DNA from: an uncultured Verrucomicrobiaceae bacterium
GTDB taxonomy: Bacteria; Verrucomicrobiota; Verrucomicrobiia; Verrucomicrobiales; Verrucomicrobiaceae
NCBI GenBank assembly: GCA_937872615.1
Contig: CALMTT010000010.1
Span: 1-34,589, forward strand
Length of the DNA: 34,589 bases
Direction: 5' to 3'
The notes under the pieces are model-generated. The model was given only the letters and a program-made list of their open reading frames with translations, was not told the origin of the DNA and made no database searches. Below are positions 7,882 to 14,235 of the stretch, piece after piece (positions within the stretch are counted from its first letter, which is position 1; every line of letters starts with the position of its first letter). A program made the position numbers and the translations under genes.

Positions 7882-8769
7882 ATGCTCTCACGCGTCTTTT
7901 TTGCCTTTCTCGGCCTCGTCACCCTCGCGGGCATCTGCCGTGCTCAAGATGAGGCGATGGAGCTGAAGCTCCGCTGGCAGCCGGGGCAGTTTTATCTTCA
8001 AGAAACGGACACGGACACCACGACGATGCTTACCGCGCTGGGGCAGAAGCACGATCAAAAGCTGCGCATGCGCCAGACGACCTCCGTGAAGGTCACGCAA
8101 AACGACGCGGGCGAGCAACTGGCCCGCGTGAGCATCGACTCGCTCAAAGGCGAGCTGCTGCAGGATGGTCTTTTGAACCCGTTTGATTCCGCGAAGATGG
8201 AAGACGCGCTGCCGGTGCTGCAAAAAGCCGTCGGCGGCACTGCCGGGCGGGCTTTCACGCTCGTCTATGATGCCAGCGGCACCTTCCAGGATGTGCGTGA
8301 CATCAGCTCGATGGTGCAAGGCGGTGCCACGCCGGACCTGACGAGCATCGCCGATGCCAAACAGATCGCCACGCTCTACCGCCGCTCGATGGAGATGGGC
8401 CTGCCAAAGATCCCCGTGCGTCCCGGTGACAAGTGGATCAGCGATGAGGTCATCCCCTTTGCCGAGGCCGGCGATGTGCAGGTGAAGCTGCACGCGAAAT
8501 TCGAAGGCGTGGTGGACCGCGGCGGCCGCAAGCATGCGCAGATCGCGTTTGAAGGCAGCATGGAGACTCAACAAGAGAACGGCACGAAACGCTCGGTGAA
8601 GGTCGGGCCGAAGTCGAAAGTCTCCGGGCAGGTCTTTTTCGATCTCGAGCGTCAAACGATCACGCTGTCCGTGCTGCTCGGCTTGGTGAATCTGGAAGTC
8701 GAGGGCAAAACACTGCCCGTGCGCCAGCAGGTGACGATGCGCCTCGCGGCAATGAAGCGCAGCAATTGA
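7882..8769 (+). CDS. Secreted protein of unknown function (DUF6263-like)
   Basis: 295 residues. A signal peptide with hydrophobic core at 5-17 and cleavage near CRA-21 is followed by a soluble, beta-rich region with no transmembrane segment. The start of the mature part (LKLRWQPGQFYLQETDTDT), the GRAFTLVYDASGTFQDV block and the VRPGDKWISDEVIPF block resemble DUF6263-type secreted proteins common in Verrucomicrobia and Planctomycetes; the family name is from memory and unverified. No catalytic motif is evident. It follows dedA by 54 bases and converges on the M23 peptidase gene with the two stop codons only 4 bases apart. Confidence 0.7.
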   Translation: MLSRVFFAFLGLVTLAGICRAQDEAMELKLRWQPGQFYLQETDTDTTTMLTALGQKHDQKLRMRQTTSVKVTQNDAGEQLARVSIDSLKGELLQDGLLNPFDSAKMEDALPVLQKAVGGTAGRAFTLVYDASGTFQDVRDISSMVQGGATPDLTSIADAKQIATLYRRSMEMGLPKIPVRPGDKWISDEVIPFAEAGDVQVKLHAKFEGVVDRGGRKHAQIAFEGSMETQQENGTKRSVKVGPKSKVSGQVFFDLERQTITLSVLLGLVNLEVEGKTLPVRQQVTMRLAAMKRSN

Positions 8770-8777
8770 GGCCTCAA
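8766..8777. repeat. 12-bp palindrome containing both stop codons of convergent genes
   Basis: The sequence TTGAGGCCTCAA is a perfect palindrome. It contains the TGA (8767-8769) of the plus-strand DUF6263-like gene and the TGA of the minus-strand M23 gene (read from 8776 to 8774). With no loop and no T-run it is a poor terminator by itself. Confidence 0.5.
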
Positions 8778-9448
8778 AGCTTCGGCGCTGGTCCGAGATC
8801 TGCCGCGCCAGCACCACGATGCGCTTGGATGAAGGCTTCCGGCGCGAGACGATTCAGCGGCGTGTCGGCGTAACCTTCCGCAGGATTGATGTACGGCCCT
8901 TGCCGCACCTCAAAGTGCAGATGCGCCAGATACGCGCCCTCGCCTGTGCCCACCGTGCCGATCTTTTCACCACGCTGCACCACCTGGCCGGGCTTCACGT
9001 GGATCGCGTCGAGATGCGCATACATCGTCTGCACCACCGGACCCGCCTCATCACCGGCCGGCAGGCGATGCGCCACGATGATCATCTTTCCCCAACCGGA
9101 GCCAGGCATGCCGGTGTAAACCACACGTCCCATGCCCGCCGCGAAAACAGGATCGCCGAGGTCTGAATTCTCGCCGCCGATGCCATTCAAGTCATCGCCG
9201 AGGTGGCGTGAAATGCGGAAGGGCCGCGCGTTGTAGGTCATCGCTCCGTGTTGCGAGCCGAGCGGCATGTCAAAGCGCACCGCCAGCGGCAGCGTGACCA
9301 CTTCCTCCGGCGTGAGACGATGAAAAGCCGGATCAAACGGCACCGCGCCATCCCATCGCATGCCATGCGCACGCCACCACGCGAACCCCGCCGCGGCGGC
9401 GACGAGAACGAGGCTGAAAAAGATGGCGAAGGCGCGTGCGGAGGCCAT
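8774..9448 (-). CDS. M23-family (LytM-type) metallopeptidase, membrane-anchored
   Basis: 224 residues from the chosen start. A hydrophobic segment at 6-24 serves as signal or anchor, so the enzyme acts in the periplasm on peptidoglycan cross-bridges or stems. The zinc site of the M23 family is intact: HxxxD in RHLGDDLNG (His82, Asp86), YAHLD (His145) and HLHFEVR (His176, His178). In-frame ATGs upstream at 9460 and 9472 are possible starts; 9448 puts the signal sequence right at the N-terminus. The start codon lies inside a 20-bp palindrome shared with the divergent zinc-ribbon gene. The core HLGxDxNGxGGxxSDLGxP is shared with the second M23 protein at 18682-19521. Confidence 0.88.
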   Translation of the reverse strand: MASARAFAIFFSLVLVAAAAGFAWWRAHGMRWDGAVPFDPAFHRLTPEEVVTLPLAVRFDMPLGSQHGAMTYNARPFRISRHLGDDLNGIGGENSDLGDPVFAAGMGRVVYTGMPGSGWGKMIIVAHRLPAGDEAGPVVQTMYAHLDAIHVKPGQVVQRGEKIGTVGTGEGAYLAHLHFEVRQGPYINPAEGYADTPLNRLAPEAFIQAHRGAGAADLGPAPKL

Positions 9449-9463
9449 GCTGCGCAGCATGGC
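9444..9463. promoter_or_regulatory. Perfect 20-bp palindrome holding the start codons of two divergent genes
   Basis: GCCATGCTGCGCAGCATGGC is its own reverse complement. On the plus strand it contains ATG at 9447 and 9459; on the minus strand ATG at 9460 and 9448. The same hexapeptide MLRSMA is therefore encoded on both strands at the N-terminal ends of the zinc-ribbon and M23 proteins. It could be an operator for a dimeric regulator, a hairpin over the start codons of either mRNA, or chance; the sequence alone does not decide. Confidence 0.5.
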
Positions 9464-9764
9464 ACGCTTCAAACCTCCCGGTCAATGCCCCGCATGCGGC
9501 GAATGGGTCCCCAAAGGCCAGGCCGCCTGCGATGAGTGCGGCGCCTGCGATCGCTCCGGCTGGCGGAATCCCGACACTTCGGCCACTTACGATGGTCTCG
9601 ATCTTCCGGAGGACGGCTTTGACTACGATGACTTCATCGCCCGCGAATTCGGCGGCCAGCAAGACCACGTGAGCGGCAACCAACGCAGCCTGTGGTTCTG
9701 GGTCGGCATCGTGCTCGTCATCATCCTCGCCCTCGGCTTCCTCATGCCGCTGCTGCGAGGGTGA
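9459..9764 (+). CDS. Small zinc-ribbon protein with C-terminal membrane segment
   Basis: 101 residues. Five cysteines near the N-terminus (Cys10, 13, 24, 27, 30 in CPACGEW...CDECGAC) look like a zinc ribbon. An acidic, Tyr/Asp-rich linker follows (YDGLDLPEDGFDYDDF), then a hydrophobic segment at about 76-97 that would anchor it in the membrane with the ribbon in the cytoplasm. An alternative start at 9447 would add MLRS. Function unknown; ribbon-plus-anchor proteins of this size are usually annotated as hypothetical. It is divergent from the M23 gene with 10 bases between start codons and converges with bioB. Confidence 0.75.
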   Translation: MARFKPPGQCPACGEWVPKGQAACDECGACDRSGWRNPDTSATYDGLDLPEDGFDYDDFIAREFGGQQDHVSGNQRSLWFWVGIVLVIILALGFLMPLLRG

Positions 9765-9765
9765 A

Positions 9766-9837
9766 AGCAGGGCGCAGATAGCAGAGAGCGACAGCCAAGG
9801 TCGCAGCTCATCGCGAAACGACTCGCAGCGCCCTGCT
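9766..9837. repeat. Perfect 10-bp inverted repeat in a convergent intergenic region
   Basis: AGCAGGGCGC (9766-9775) is the exact reverse complement of GCGCCCTGCT (9828-9837). The 52 bases between them hold a smaller hairpin, GCGAC (9788-9792) against GTCGC (9800-9804). The structure fills the gap between the stops of the zinc-ribbon gene and bioB. It may act as a two-way terminator or RNA-end stabiliser, but no T-run follows either arm. Confidence 0.45.
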
Positions 9838-9858
9838 CCATGCGCCTTGCACTCTGCG

Positions 9859-10896
9859 CTACGCGCAGCTCGCCGCGGCGTGCTCTTCCTTGTGGCAGGA
9901 GTGATCGCAGCAGGGGCTGAGAGGCACGCCGTTCATGGCAGTAGGGGCTTCGAGATCGGGATTCGGCTCCAGCGGCATGAGGCCGAGATCGCGGAGGAGC
10001 TTCATGTCCTCGTTCGCACGCGGATTGGCGGCGGTGAGGAGCTTGTCGCCGTAGAAGATGGAGTTCGCACCGGCGAAGTAGGCCAGCGCCTGGGCCTCGC
10101 GGCTCAGGTTCGTGCGACCGGCGCTGAGGCGCACCTTGGCCTTCGGGATGGCGATGCGGGTGACGGCGATCATGCGGATGAAGGCGAAGGCATCGACGAC
10201 GTCGTTGTCACCCAGCGGCGTGCCTTTGATGGGCATCAGCGCATTGATCGGCACGCTCTCGGGCTGCGGATTGAAGTTCGAAATGACCTCCAGCATCTTC
10301 AGGCGGTCCTCGATGGTCTCGCCGAGGCCGAGGATGCCGCCGCAGCAGACGGACATGCCGGCGTCCTGCGCATGACGGATGGTGCGGAGACGATCTTCAA
10401 AGCTGTGCGTGCTGACGATGTTCGGATAATGCTCCGGTGAGGTGTCCACATTGTGGTTGTAGGCGGTCACACCGGCTTCCTTGAGGTCGGCAGCCTCTTC
10501 CGCGCCGAGTTCGCCAAGGGTGACGCAGACTTCCATGCCGAGCTTGGAAACGTCGCGCACGATGTCGAGCACCTGATCGAATTTTTGCGTGCCTTTGCGC
10601 ACGCCTTTCCAGGCGGCGCCCATGCAAAAGCGGGTGGAGCCGTTCGCCCGAGCGGCGAGAGCACGCTCCATGACCTGCTCCTTCGGCATCAGCTTCTCCG
10701 CCTGCACGCCGGTGGTGTAGCGGGCGCTCTGGGCGCAGTAGCCGCAGTCCTCGCTGCAGCCACCCGTCTTGATGCTCAGCAGGGTGCAAAGCTGCACCGC
10801 GTTGTCCGTCCAGTGCTCGTCATGCACGGCGCGGGCCTGCTTGAGGAGGTTGAAGAAGGGCTGGTGATAGATGCGGTGAAGCTCGGCAAAGGTCAT
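9859..10896 (-). CDS. bioB: Biotin synthase (BioB)
   Basis: 345 residues; radical-SAM enzyme that inserts sulfur into dethiobiotin, the last step of biotin synthesis. The SAM [4Fe-4S] motif is CSEDCGYC (Cys47, 51, 54). Other BioB signatures are present: YNHNVDTSPEHYPNI, CCGGILGLGET and VRLSAGRTNLS. The in-frame opening continues upstream to 10989, but ATG 10896 gives the standard N-terminus and avoids overlap with the divergent sigma-factor gene. Unusual is the C-terminal tail after the normal core, SPCCDHSCHKEEHAAASCA, with four cysteines and three histidines. Its partner bioA lies at 1128-2369 on the other strand. Confidence 0.95.
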   Translation of the reverse strand: MTFAELHRIYHQPFFNLLKQARAVHDEHWTDNAVQLCTLLSIKTGGCSEDCGYCAQSARYTTGVQAEKLMPKEQVMERALAARANGSTRFCMGAAWKGVRKGTQKFDQVLDIVRDVSKLGMEVCVTLGELGAEEAADLKEAGVTAYNHNVDTSPEHYPNIVSTHSFEDRLRTIRHAQDAGMSVCCGGILGLGETIEDRLKMLEVISNFNPQPESVPINALMPIKGTPLGDNDVVDAFAFIRMIAVTRIAIPKAKVRLSAGRTNLSREAQALAYFAGANSIFYGDKLLTAANPRANEDMKLLRDLGLMPLEPNPDLEAPTAMNGVPLSPCCDHSCHKEEHAAASCA

Positions 10897-10987
10897 GGCG
10901 GGGGAAAAGTGCGCCGGATACTTGGCGCAAACCGCCGGGATGCACGGGAAAAGATAGACAAACCCCGCGCCTGCATCCGTCTCTCCC

Positions 10988-11494
10988 ATGATGCCGCGCT
11001 CCAGCCAGCTCGAACGCCTTTACGACGCCCATGCCGCGGGTGTCTTCCACTACCTGCACGGCATCGTGCGGTCGGAGGCGGATGCGAAGGACCTGCTGCA
11101 GGAGCTTTTCATCAAACTCTCCCGCCTCGCCCTGCCCGCCGATCTCGAAAACGAACGCGCTTATCTCCTGCGCATCGCCCACCGCCTGGCCATCGACTGG
11201 CTGCGCCGACATGCCAGCCGTGAAAAGGCGGAGCAAACGCAGCCGCAGGCGCTTTTCGCCCCGCAGGATGATCCCGATGCCGACCGCTTCGCCCGTCGTG
11301 TTGAGGCCGCTTTGCACGAGTTGCCGCCGGAGCAGCGCAGCATCGCGGAGATGAAGCTGTGGCACGGCCTCACCTTCGAGCAGATCGCCGAGACGCAGCA
11401 GATCCCGCTGAACACCGCCGCCAGCCGTTACCGCTACGCCCTCGAAAAACTCCGCGGCCTGCTGAAGCCGCTCTACGACGAATTGAAGCCATGA
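10988..11494 (+). CDS. ECF-type RNA polymerase sigma factor (module 1)
   Basis: 168 residues with sigma region 2 (LYDAHAAGVFHYLHG, DAKDLLQELFIKL, then RIAHRLAIDWLRR) and region 4 (LPPEQRSIAEMKLWHGLTFEQIA...SRYRYALEKLRGLL). Regions 1 and 3 are absent, as usual for ECF sigma factors, which direct RNA polymerase to a small regulon and are held by an anti-sigma protein. The start could be the first or second of two tandem ATGs (10988 or 10991). Its stop overlaps the next ATG in an ATGA, so the small membrane gene downstream is translationally coupled and is the natural anti-sigma candidate. It is divergent from bioB with 91 bases between starts. Confidence 0.9.
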   Translation: MMPRSSQLERLYDAHAAGVFHYLHGIVRSEADAKDLLQELFIKLSRLALPADLENERAYLLRIAHRLAIDWLRRHASREKAEQTQPQALFAPQDDPDADRFARRVEAALHELPPEQRSIAEMKLWHGLTFEQIAETQQIPLNTAASRYRYALEKLRGLLKPLYDELKP

Positions 11495-11772
11495 AAACGC
11501 CCCCCGATGCCTTCGAGCATGATTTGGAACGTCTCGCCCTCCGCGAGCTGCCACCGCACTGGCGGCAGGAAATCCTCGCGCAGGCGCACAAGCCCCGTTT
11601 CGCCCCGCCGCGGCCTCTCGCCTTCGTTTTGGCCGCCGCGTGGATCATCATCCTCGCGTTGCAGATGCTCATGCCGGCACCGTCGAATGTGCCGCTCGCA
11701 CCGCATGCGCCCGTTTTCGCCCCCAGCAGCCTCTTTGCCCTCAATCACCACCTCGACCTCCTCCAGCCATGA
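11491..11772 (+). CDS. Small one-pass membrane protein, candidate anti-sigma factor (module 1)
   Basis: 93 residues. A cytoplasmic stretch of ~40 residues with DAFEHDLERLALRELPPHWR is followed by one hydrophobic segment (about 41-60, FVLAAAWIIILALQMLM) and a short outer tail. There is no HxxxCxxC zinc anti-sigma motif. The anti-sigma role is inferred from position: it lies between the sigma gene and a membrane protein, with ATGA overlaps at both ends. The second module has a similar protein with a matching segment, LRWRDPPPAFLKASLEAA here compared with LALRELPPHWRQEILAQA. Too short and divergent for a known family to be named. Confidence 0.7.
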   Translation: MKTPPDAFEHDLERLALRELPPHWRQEILAQAHKPRFAPPRPLAFVLAAAWIIILALQMLMPAPSNVPLAPHAPVFAPSSLFALNHHLDLLQP

Positions 11773-13238
11773 AACGCCTCTTCAGCCTCCGCGTGCTCGT
11801 TTGGACCCTCGCCAGCCTCGCCACGCTCTACGTCCTCGCCGTCACTCTCGAGAACTGGACCGGCGCACGCGCCCTCGCCGCCGCGAAGGAAAAAGTCGCG
11901 AACGAAGGTGAGAGCCTCGACTTCATGGCCCTCGTGCCGCCGCTGCCGTCCGAAGCGGAAAACTTCTGCGCCATCGAACCTCTCGCCGGACTCACGAATC
12001 CGAAAAACGAGCCTGCGCAGGCTTTGAAGGCGCTCGACTGGACCAAGTTGCAGGTTGGCGGCCTCAACTCGATCCAACTCGCTCAAGCGCCCGATTTGAA
12101 GCCGTGGATCCAGCACCTCGCGAAGAACGGCATTGGCAAAGCAGATGCCACGCCCGCCGAGATGCTCGCCGCGCTCGATGCTGCGCATCCGATGCTCAAA
12201 ATGCTGGCCGATGCCGCGCCGCAGCGTCGCGCGGCGCAGTTCACACCGCGGCTTGGCGACGGCCTCCAGGAGATGTCGTTTTTTGAATTGCCGATGCCGC
12301 ATTACAACCACGCCCAGCGCCTCGCCAAGGCTCTGCTGCTCCGTTGCAATCTCGCCATAGCCGCCGGAAACGCCGCCGAGGCCGTGCGCTGCATCCAGGC
12401 CTCGCTGCGCCTCGCCCACGGCTGCTTCCAAGACCCTGTCCTCATCGGTTTGCTCGTCGGCTCCACGATTCACGCCACCACGATGGATCGCGTTTGGGCA
12501 CTCCTGCATGCCCGCATCGCCACCGATGCCGAACTGAACATCCTGCGCGATGAACTCACCCGCCTCGACCTGCCCGGCTCGATGCTCCACGCCATGCGTG
12601 GTGAGCTCGCCGGTGCAGCGCAGACCTTTGAGATGCTCAAAGGGCGTCCTGAGATGCGCAGCGGTATGTTTGGTCTGGTTACCGACTCGGGTCCGAAACC
12701 CGGCGATCCTCAACCATGGTCTGCAAGGCTTCTCAACTTGGTGATTCCCTCAGGGCTTTTCGATCACTCGGAGGCTTTGCTCATTCAGCAGGAGCTAGAC
12801 TTGCTCATCGTTCCCATGAAACAGGGCGGTTATGTGAAGCTCAGCCCGAAGTTGAAAATCCTCGACGCATCCATCAGCGAGCATCGCAGGCTGACCAATC
12901 CGCATGGCTGGCTCGTCGGTCTCGTTTTGCCCACCTACAACAGCATCGTGCGCGGCGTCAGCGAATCCGAAACGCGTCGTCGCCAGGCCTTGGCAGCACT
13001 CGCCATCGAGTCCTTCCGACTCGCGAAAGGTTCTCCACCGGAGTCGCTTCCCGCCGGCATCCTTGATGTCATCGATGAAAAACCCATGCGCTATCGCGTC
13101 GAAGGCGGCGGCTACGTTTTGTGGTCCATCGCTCACGACGAGGAGGACGATGGCGGCAAGCTGCCAGGCAAGGATGAGAAGGTCAGAGATGCCAAATTCA
13201 CCGGCGACTGGGTGTGGCGCATGCCCACGGGCAATTGA
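11769..13238 (+). CDS. Membrane-anchored protein of a paralogous family (module 1 copy)
   Basis: 489 residues. One N-terminal transmembrane segment (about 9-26) is followed by ENWTGARALAAAKEKV, the counterpart of the QWENR/W..ARELK motif of the three module 2 paralogues. The long helical, probably extracytoplasmic, part includes LRCNLAIAAGNAAEAVRCIQ. The C-terminus ends in YRVEGGGYVLWSIAHDEEDD followed by GG and a final DWVWRMP. That ending recalls the C-terminal loop of pseudopilin-like proteins in this phylum (xLWSxGxDxxDDGG...DWxW). Function unknown. Coupled by ATGA to the small membrane gene. It is the most divergent of the four copies; the start at 11769 is fixed by that overlap and by the signal-anchor position. 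Confidence 0.8.
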   Translation: MKRLFSLRVLVWTLASLATLYVLAVTLENWTGARALAAAKEKVANEGESLDFMALVPPLPSEAENFCAIEPLAGLTNPKNEPAQALKALDWTKLQVGGLNSIQLAQAPDLKPWIQHLAKNGIGKADATPAEMLAALDAAHPMLKMLADAAPQRRAAQFTPRLGDGLQEMSFFELPMPHYNHAQRLAKALLLRCNLAIAAGNAAEAVRCIQASLRLAHGCFQDPVLIGLLVGSTIHATTMDRVWALLHARIATDAELNILRDELTRLDLPGSMLHAMRGELAGAAQTFEMLKGRPEMRSGMFGLVTDSGPKPGDPQPWSARLLNLVIPSGLFDHSEALLIQQELDLLIVPMKQGGYVKLSPKLKILDASISEHRRLTNPHGWLVGLVLPTYNSIVRGVSESETRRRQALAALAIESFRLAKGSPPESLPAGILDVIDEKPMRYRVEGGGYVLWSIAHDEEDDGGKLPGKDEKVRDAKFTGDWVWRMPTGN

Positions 13239-13294
13239 AACCGCGTTTAAATAAAACCGGCCAGCTCAAGCGTCGTCTGCCAAACTGAACGCGG

Positions 13295-13783
13295 ATGCCG
13301 CCCAGCGAAGCCACTCTTTCCCGACTCCATGCCGACCACGCCGTGAGCGTGTATCGCTTCGCGTGGTCGGTGACGAAGGACGAGTCGCTGGCGCAGGAGG
13401 TGGTGCAGGAATTGTTTTTGAAGCTCGCTCGCGATGCCGAGGCCCTCACCACCGCCCGCTCGGAGCGGGCGATGATCTTCACGATGGCGCGAAACCTCGC
13501 GCTGGATGCCTTGCGGCAGCGTCAGCGGCAGGAAAAGGCGCTGGAGGCCTGGGAGCAGGAGCAGCCGCCGGATTGGTTCGAGCCTGCGGCCGATCATGAA
13601 GCACTCATCGCCGCGCTCGCCGCATTGCCGGAGGAGCAGCGCAGCGTCGTGCACCTGCATGTGTGGGAGGACATGAGCTTTCGCGAGATCGGCAAGCTGC
13701 TCGGCCTGCCCACGCAAACCATCGCCAGCCGCTACCGCTATGCCTTGGACAAACTCCGCGCCCATTCACCCACCCTCGTATGA
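13295..13783 (+). CDS. ECF-type RNA polymerase sigma factor (module 2)
   Basis: 162 residues, paralogous to the module 1 sigma factor. Region 2 shows LHADHAVSVYRFAWSVTKDE, AQEVVQELFLKLARD and MARNLALDALRQR. Region 4 shows LPEEQRSVVHLHVWEDMSF, REIGKLLGLPTQTIASRYRY and ALDKLR. It begins 56 bases after module 1 ends; that gap is AT-richer (TTTAAATAAAA around 13247) and may hold its promoter, but no convincing hexamer pair was found. It ends in an ATGA overlap with the next small membrane gene. Confidence 0.9.
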   Translation: MPPSEATLSRLHADHAVSVYRFAWSVTKDESLAQEVVQELFLKLARDAEALTTARSERAMIFTMARNLALDALRQRQRQEKALEAWEQEQPPDWFEPAADHEALIAALAALPEEQRSVVHLHVWEDMSFREIGKLLGLPTQTIASRYRYALDKLRAHSPTLV

Positions 13784-14136
13784 ACCCGGACCCCGAACAA
13801 ACCCTGCGCACCCTCCGCTGGCGTGATCCACCGCCGGCGTTTTTAAAAGCGAGCTTGGAAGCGGCACTCGCCGAGTCGCGACAGCGTCGAAAACACCGCG
13901 TCATCGGCTGGCTCGCCTTCATCCCACGACCGCTGCGGCTGCCGCTGGCCGCGTGCTGGCTGCTCGCACTCTATTTCCGCCTCACCACGCCGGAGGCCAT
14001 CCCGCAAAGCACGCTCGAAAACTATGCCAAGCTGCCGCCCATGACACCGGCGCAGCTCATCGCCCATCGCGAAACCACCGAACGCCTCGCTCATGAACTC
14101 CTCGAACAACGCCACGGTCCGATCCCGCCGCTCTGA
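13780..14136 (+). CDS. Small one-pass membrane protein, candidate anti-sigma factor (module 2)
   Basis: 118 residues: a cytoplasmic N-terminus with EQTLRTLRWRDPPPAFLKA, a basic patch (ESRQRRKHR), one hydrophobic segment at about 47-66 (RLPLAACWLLALYFRL) and an outer region rich in charged residues (MTPAQLIAHRETTERLAHEL). Like its module 1 counterpart it lacks a zinc anti-sigma motif. Position and coupling to the sigma gene through ATGA support an anti-sigma role, which is inference. The stop is followed within 2 bases by a palindromic repeat that separates it from the next gene. Confidence 0.7.
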   Translation: MNPDPEQTLRTLRWRDPPPAFLKASLEAALAESRQRRKHRVIGWLAFIPRPLRLPLAACWLLALYFRLTTPEAIPQSTLENYAKLPPMTPAQLIAHRETTERLAHELLEQRHGPIPPL

Positions 14137-14137
14137 A

Positions 14138-14235
14138 GAAAGTGGAACAGGTTTTTAACCTGTTCATCCCCCGTCCGCTCATGCACGCAGCCTCCCCATC
14201 CCAACCGACAGGTTGCAAACCTGTCCCACTTTCTC
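14138..14235. repeat. Inverted pair of palindromic repeat units
   Basis: Left unit 14138-14165 contains GTGGAACAGGTTTTTAACCT; right unit 14207-14235, read on the minus strand, contains GTGGGACAGGTTTGCAACCT. The two agree at nearly every position over ~28 bases (both begin GAAAGTGG) and lie in opposite orientation 41 bases apart. Each is itself a near-palindrome (ACAGGTT...AACCTGT). The left unit starts right after the small membrane gene's stop; the right unit is inside the first codons of the next gene and is translated as PTGCKPVPLS. Looks like an interspersed repeat element; the number of genomic copies cannot be seen from here. Confidence 0.8.

Noticed and set aside
14142-14180. GTG start for the first module 2 paralogue
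   Set aside because: It lies inside the left palindromic repeat unit and the added residues (MEQVFNLFIPRPL) are repeat-derived; ATG 14181 is a stronger start, although this is not certain.
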